A stretch of 34,688 nt of DNA. Origin: Isosphaeraceae bacterium. GTDB lineage: Bacteria; Planctomycetota; Planctomycetia; Isosphaerales; Isosphaeraceae. The stretch lies in NCBI GenBank assembly GCA_025356435.1, contig JANXSY010000118.1, positions 1 to 34,688 on the forward strand, given 5' to 3'. The translations under genes and the position numbers were made by a program. Under the pieces are notes generated by a model that searched no databases, was not told the DNA's origin, and saw nothing but the letters and a program-made list of their open reading frames with translations. Shown here one piece after another: positions 33,001 to 34,688 of the stretch (within the stretch, counting starts at the first letter, position 1; the number at the start of each line of letters is the position of its first letter).

Positions 33001-34660
33001 GCAGGGCCGCGCCCGAAGGATTCGGAACGATCGAGACCTGAAGATTGGTGACAGGTGCCGCCGTGATCGGAATGTCGGCCGCGAACGCCGAGGTATTCCT
33101 GACGCCCGCTGGCACCGTTGCCGTCGCGGTGATCACGTCGCCGATGTTCGTCAGCGACGTGAGGCGAGTGCTGACGTCGGCGAAGCCGCTACCGTCGGTC
33201 GTCACGGCGATGGAGCCGAGATAGACCTGGCCTTGGCCGAAACCCGAAGGATCAGCAGTCGGGTTGCTGAAGTACTGGATGATGTACTGAGAGTTGGGCG
33301 TGGCGATGAGTTGGCCGACAACGTTGGTCTGCCCTGCCCCTTCCTGGGCAGATGTGAGCACCGGGGCGACCTGATCTCCGTTGGCCCCCTTGCTGAGGTG
33401 AATCCCCAGGCCAGCGTTGGAAAAGATCGAATTCGAGAGGATCTCGACACCCATGCCCGATTGGACCTGTACACCGTCAGACTTGAAAAGGCTGCCATTA
33501 TAGGCGATGATGTTGCCTTGTGAGGCGAGAACGCCTCCGATGACCTCATTATTCGCACCGTTGACGACGATCCCTTGGGTGGCGTTCCCGAGCGGAGACG
33601 TCCCATTCGACGCCACGCCGATCGCGTTGTTCTGGATGGTGTTGTTTGACGCCGGTGCCCCGTTGATCGAGATCCCCGCCCGTCCGTTGGCCGAGATCAC
33701 GTTGCGCCCACTGCCGACCGTGCCGATGATGTTTTTCGATCCGCTCACACTGATGCCGTCGAAGGTGTTCCCCTCAGCGATCGTCCCCGTGGAATCGGTC
33801 CCGATAAAATTCCCCTGGACCGTGGTGGTCGTCACGTTCCCTGAGATGGCGATCCCTACGAAGTTGTTCGAGATGACGTTCCCAGACCCCGGCACCACTC
33901 CGCCGATCTGATTGCCCACGGCGTTGGTCGACTGGATCCCGCTAAAACCGTTCCCAAGCTTGGTAATGCCGTCAGTGGCGACGCCGATATAATTTCCGAG
34001 GATAACGATCCCCGAAGAGACCGGCCCAGTCAGTTGGATCCCCTGGAACGAATTACCGGAGATGATGTTCCGCGCGGCGACGGTCGTCCCGCCGATGGTG
34101 TCATTTCCGTTAGATATGTCGATTCCATTGCCGCCGTTCGGCACGGCGATCTTGCCCGTCACGTCCGTCCCGATGAAACACCCGACCACAATATCGCGGG
34201 GGCCGCTGAGCACCAAGCCGCTGCCCACGACTCCCTGCCAGCCGTTGATGACTAGGCCCTTGACCAATGCGTTGCCACCGGAGATCTGCAAGCCCGGCGT
34301 ATTGATCGGGGCTAAGGCCCCACTGAGGACAACGACCGGCTTGCCTGACTTATACCCCGGCTGCTGGGTCTCTGCGTCGACAGTGACGTTGAAACTCGTG
34401 ATCTGCGGCAATGCCGTGAGCGGCGCGATCGTCGTTTGTCCCAGAGGCAATTGGAATTGGATCACGCTAGCCCCTGGCGTCGCATTGACTTGGTCAATCG
34501 CGTCGCGGAGGGTGCCGCCACCTTGGTCGCCGTTGTTCGTCACGGCGAAAATGTTGCCAGCGAGCATTTGTCGCGCTTCCATCTGTTCCAAAGCGAGGGC
34601 TCGACGATGCTTGCGACTGTTCCGGACGGTCTGTGGCGCGGTCATGCGACGGTCTCCCAT
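30086..34660 (-). CDS. Giant secreted surface protein: beta-helix, five DUF11 repeats, Calx-beta domain
   Basis: 1524 residues. The start ATG at 34660 has GGGAAG 6 nt upstream; a second ATG at 34645 also has GGAG 8 nt upstream. Residues 23-34 read ALEQMEARQMLA, a LEPR-xLL-like export motif. Residues about 40-430 form a parallel beta-helix of the NosD/pectate-lyase-like type with repeats such as RNIISGNSFQGIQL and GNVISNNFVGIAI. From about 538 to 1160 there are five DUF11 repeats of about 120-130 residues, each with (L/A)xYxxxVxNxGP(S/N)xAxxV and a conserved VTP strand. A Calx-beta domain (about 1165-1275, YSVSETGGSVNLTVTRTNG) and an SbsA-like Ig segment (about 1280-1390) follow. Likely an adhesive or structural exoprotein. 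No catalytic motif is seen. Confidence 0.9.
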   Translation of the reverse strand: MGDRRMTAPQTVRNSRKHRRALALEQMEARQMLAGNIFAVTNNGDQGGGTLRDAIDQVNATPGASVIQFQLPLGQTTIAPLTALPQITSFNVTVDAETQQPGYKSGKPVVVLSGALAPINTPGLQISGGNALVKGLVINGWQGVVGSGLVLSGPRDIVVGCFIGTDVTGKIAVPNGGNGIDISNGNDTIGGTTVAARNIISGNSFQGIQLTGPVSSGIVILGNYIGVATDGITKLGNGFSGIQSTNAVGNQIGGVVPGSGNVISNNFVGIAISGNVTTTTVQGNFIGTDSTGTIAEGNTFDGISVSGSKNIIGTVGSGRNVISANGRAGISINGAPASNNTIQNNAIGVASNGTSPLGNATQGIVVNGANNEVIGGVLASQGNIIAYNGSLFKSDGVQVQSGMGVEILSNSIFSNAGLGIHLSKGANGDQVAPVLTSAQEGAGQTNVVGQLIATPNSQYIIQYFSNPTADPSGFGQGQVYLGSIAVTTDGSGFADVSTRLTSLTNIGDVITATATVPAGVRNTSAFAADIPITAAPVTNLQVSIVPNPSGAALLGATESYTVTVKNTGPNPATGVVVNNTVDNNSTVATPLPANSVIDPLNPQNVITTIGNLAVNASVSYTVLVTPNDVGTISITSTVSNNEIDANLNPSATVTLPVNPAADLAISLIPSPAPVPVGSLLTYILTVTNNGPSIANNVVATENLPANSTLNTDTISPSQGSIAIAQDGLTITFNAGILPVGASATLTLQVTPSQVGSVTTTASVSATEADTNQANNMTSVTTAVDNSADLSVSVASSPTIAFVNQNLTYVVTVTNQGPSAATGAFLTDVLPAGVTFVSATTSQGGPAVQSNGVVTAPLGTIANGGTATVTILVTPIQSGSLTNTATVSNTTANEIDTVSSNNTTVQPAVLVSPVSLGISLVGSPEPVVLGNNLTYVLDVHNGGPADATNVTVSDLLPQGLNGVDIVSITPSQGGTPNNVGGLITQNLGTIPSGQDATVTIVVTPKTSTLLISIATIISDDQINTNAANNTATAMNTVSPADIAVQLTSSTSTPIVGNPFTYAINFENGGPSAANGFLLTDIIPAGLTVTGTSSTIGGTPAAVRDSNTGTTRVTLQISQLASGGSGTVTINVTPTQVISGIDTATVTSTNYDPHPENNQASVALTAINLPGTFQFATSGYSVSETGGSVNLTVTRTNGNQGAVVLRYTTVNGTAVAGVNFAGANSAIVFNPGETSKTITIPIIHDNQITPNLNFQVALTGSSSGGGVVGGLSTANVTVVNVDRDTVSPLVTSVTPLTNGKVIYGIVVGFSKQLDPARASNPANYAIFASGRDGKAGSPNVPVQVSAAYYNDQNHTVTLVPAVLLSLGKFYGVAVNGSTAGAIADLSGNTLSGNGSGAPGSDFDSFFAIGTNLSYVDSSGSTVNLRLTDGGTMYLTRFANGQGNVLQLLGVVPGRSRLSGSVHHTKTSLSYTTINTINGLGSFGSVHSSLTTPSFYVLTPTNVSSAVSFPTVGSKVPVGPARLSRSR
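31180..33049 (-). repeat. Five tandem DUF11 repeats
   Basis: Five copies of about 120-130 residues begin with VTNLQVSIVP, PAADLAISLIP, NSADLSVSVAS, SPVSLGISLVG and SPADIAVQLTS. Each has a Y(T/V/I/A)xx(V/L)xNxGP core strand and ends in a polar Asn/Thr-rich turn. The copies are clearly diverged at DNA level, so they are not a recent duplication. Confidence 0.8.
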
Positions 34661-34688
34661 TGCGTGCTTCCCAAGCCCGTGCCGCGGT

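Noticed and set aside
31180..33049. Periodic DNA in the DUF11 region as a CRISPR or satellite array
   Set aside because: The periodicity is at protein level (about 125 residues) with diverged DNA and no short identical repeats or spacers.

Overview
The window looks like chromosome of a planctomycete, most likely Isosphaeraceae-like. The grounds are high GC, two very large secreted proteins whose N-termini carry a LEPR-xLL-like motif (LESRALL near 2490, LEARQML-like MEARQML near 34570), a DUF1571 lipoprotein, DUF4214 and DUF11 repeat arrays, and many small secreted or lipid-linked proteins. No RNA genes, phage genes, insertion sequences or CRISPR arrays were seen. The species assignment is inference from gene content.

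Layout. 1-2599 (minus) is the truncated surface protein with DUF4394, two Ig-like domains and at least seven DUF4214-type repeats. 2729-13560 is an unbroken minus-strand run. Read in transcription order it is: a FabZ-like hotdog protein, an enlarged ACP, a second hotdog protein, a ketosynthase-like protein with a dead active site (KS-beta/chain-length-factor type), an intact ketosynthase, an alpha/beta hydrolase, a GH3-family acyl-amido synthetase, a DUF1571 lipoprotein, a lone receiver domain and a NicO-type metal exporter. A near-consensus sigma-70 promoter at 13659-13687 precedes the run, and a hairpin with a U-tract lies in the ACP leader. 13954-20951 holds a TolB-like secreted propeller protein, a DUF2252 protein, an M28 peptidase, a small secreted protein with a very good terminator, an M20 deacylase and a PIG-L deacetylase.

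21228-26908 (plus) is the most interesting block: a tightly coupled five-gene operon of lysine 2,3-aminomutase, two ATP-grasp (Ddl-like) ligases, a GNAT acetyltransferase and a GNAT-histone-deacetylase-like fusion. A candidate sigma-54 promoter (21057-21072) precedes it. The simplest reading is a pathway that makes beta-lysine, ligates it into a small peptide or conjugate, and caps and uncaps it by acetylation. I know of no characterised pathway with this exact gene set; that is a statement from memory, not a search. The convergent neighbour is elongation factor P, but its tip residue is Asn rather than Lys, so the aminomutase is unlikely to be an EF-P modification enzyme (EpmB).

27594-34660 holds an O-methyltransferase, an M29 aminopeptidase and a 1524-residue beta-helix/DUF11/Calx-beta surface protein.
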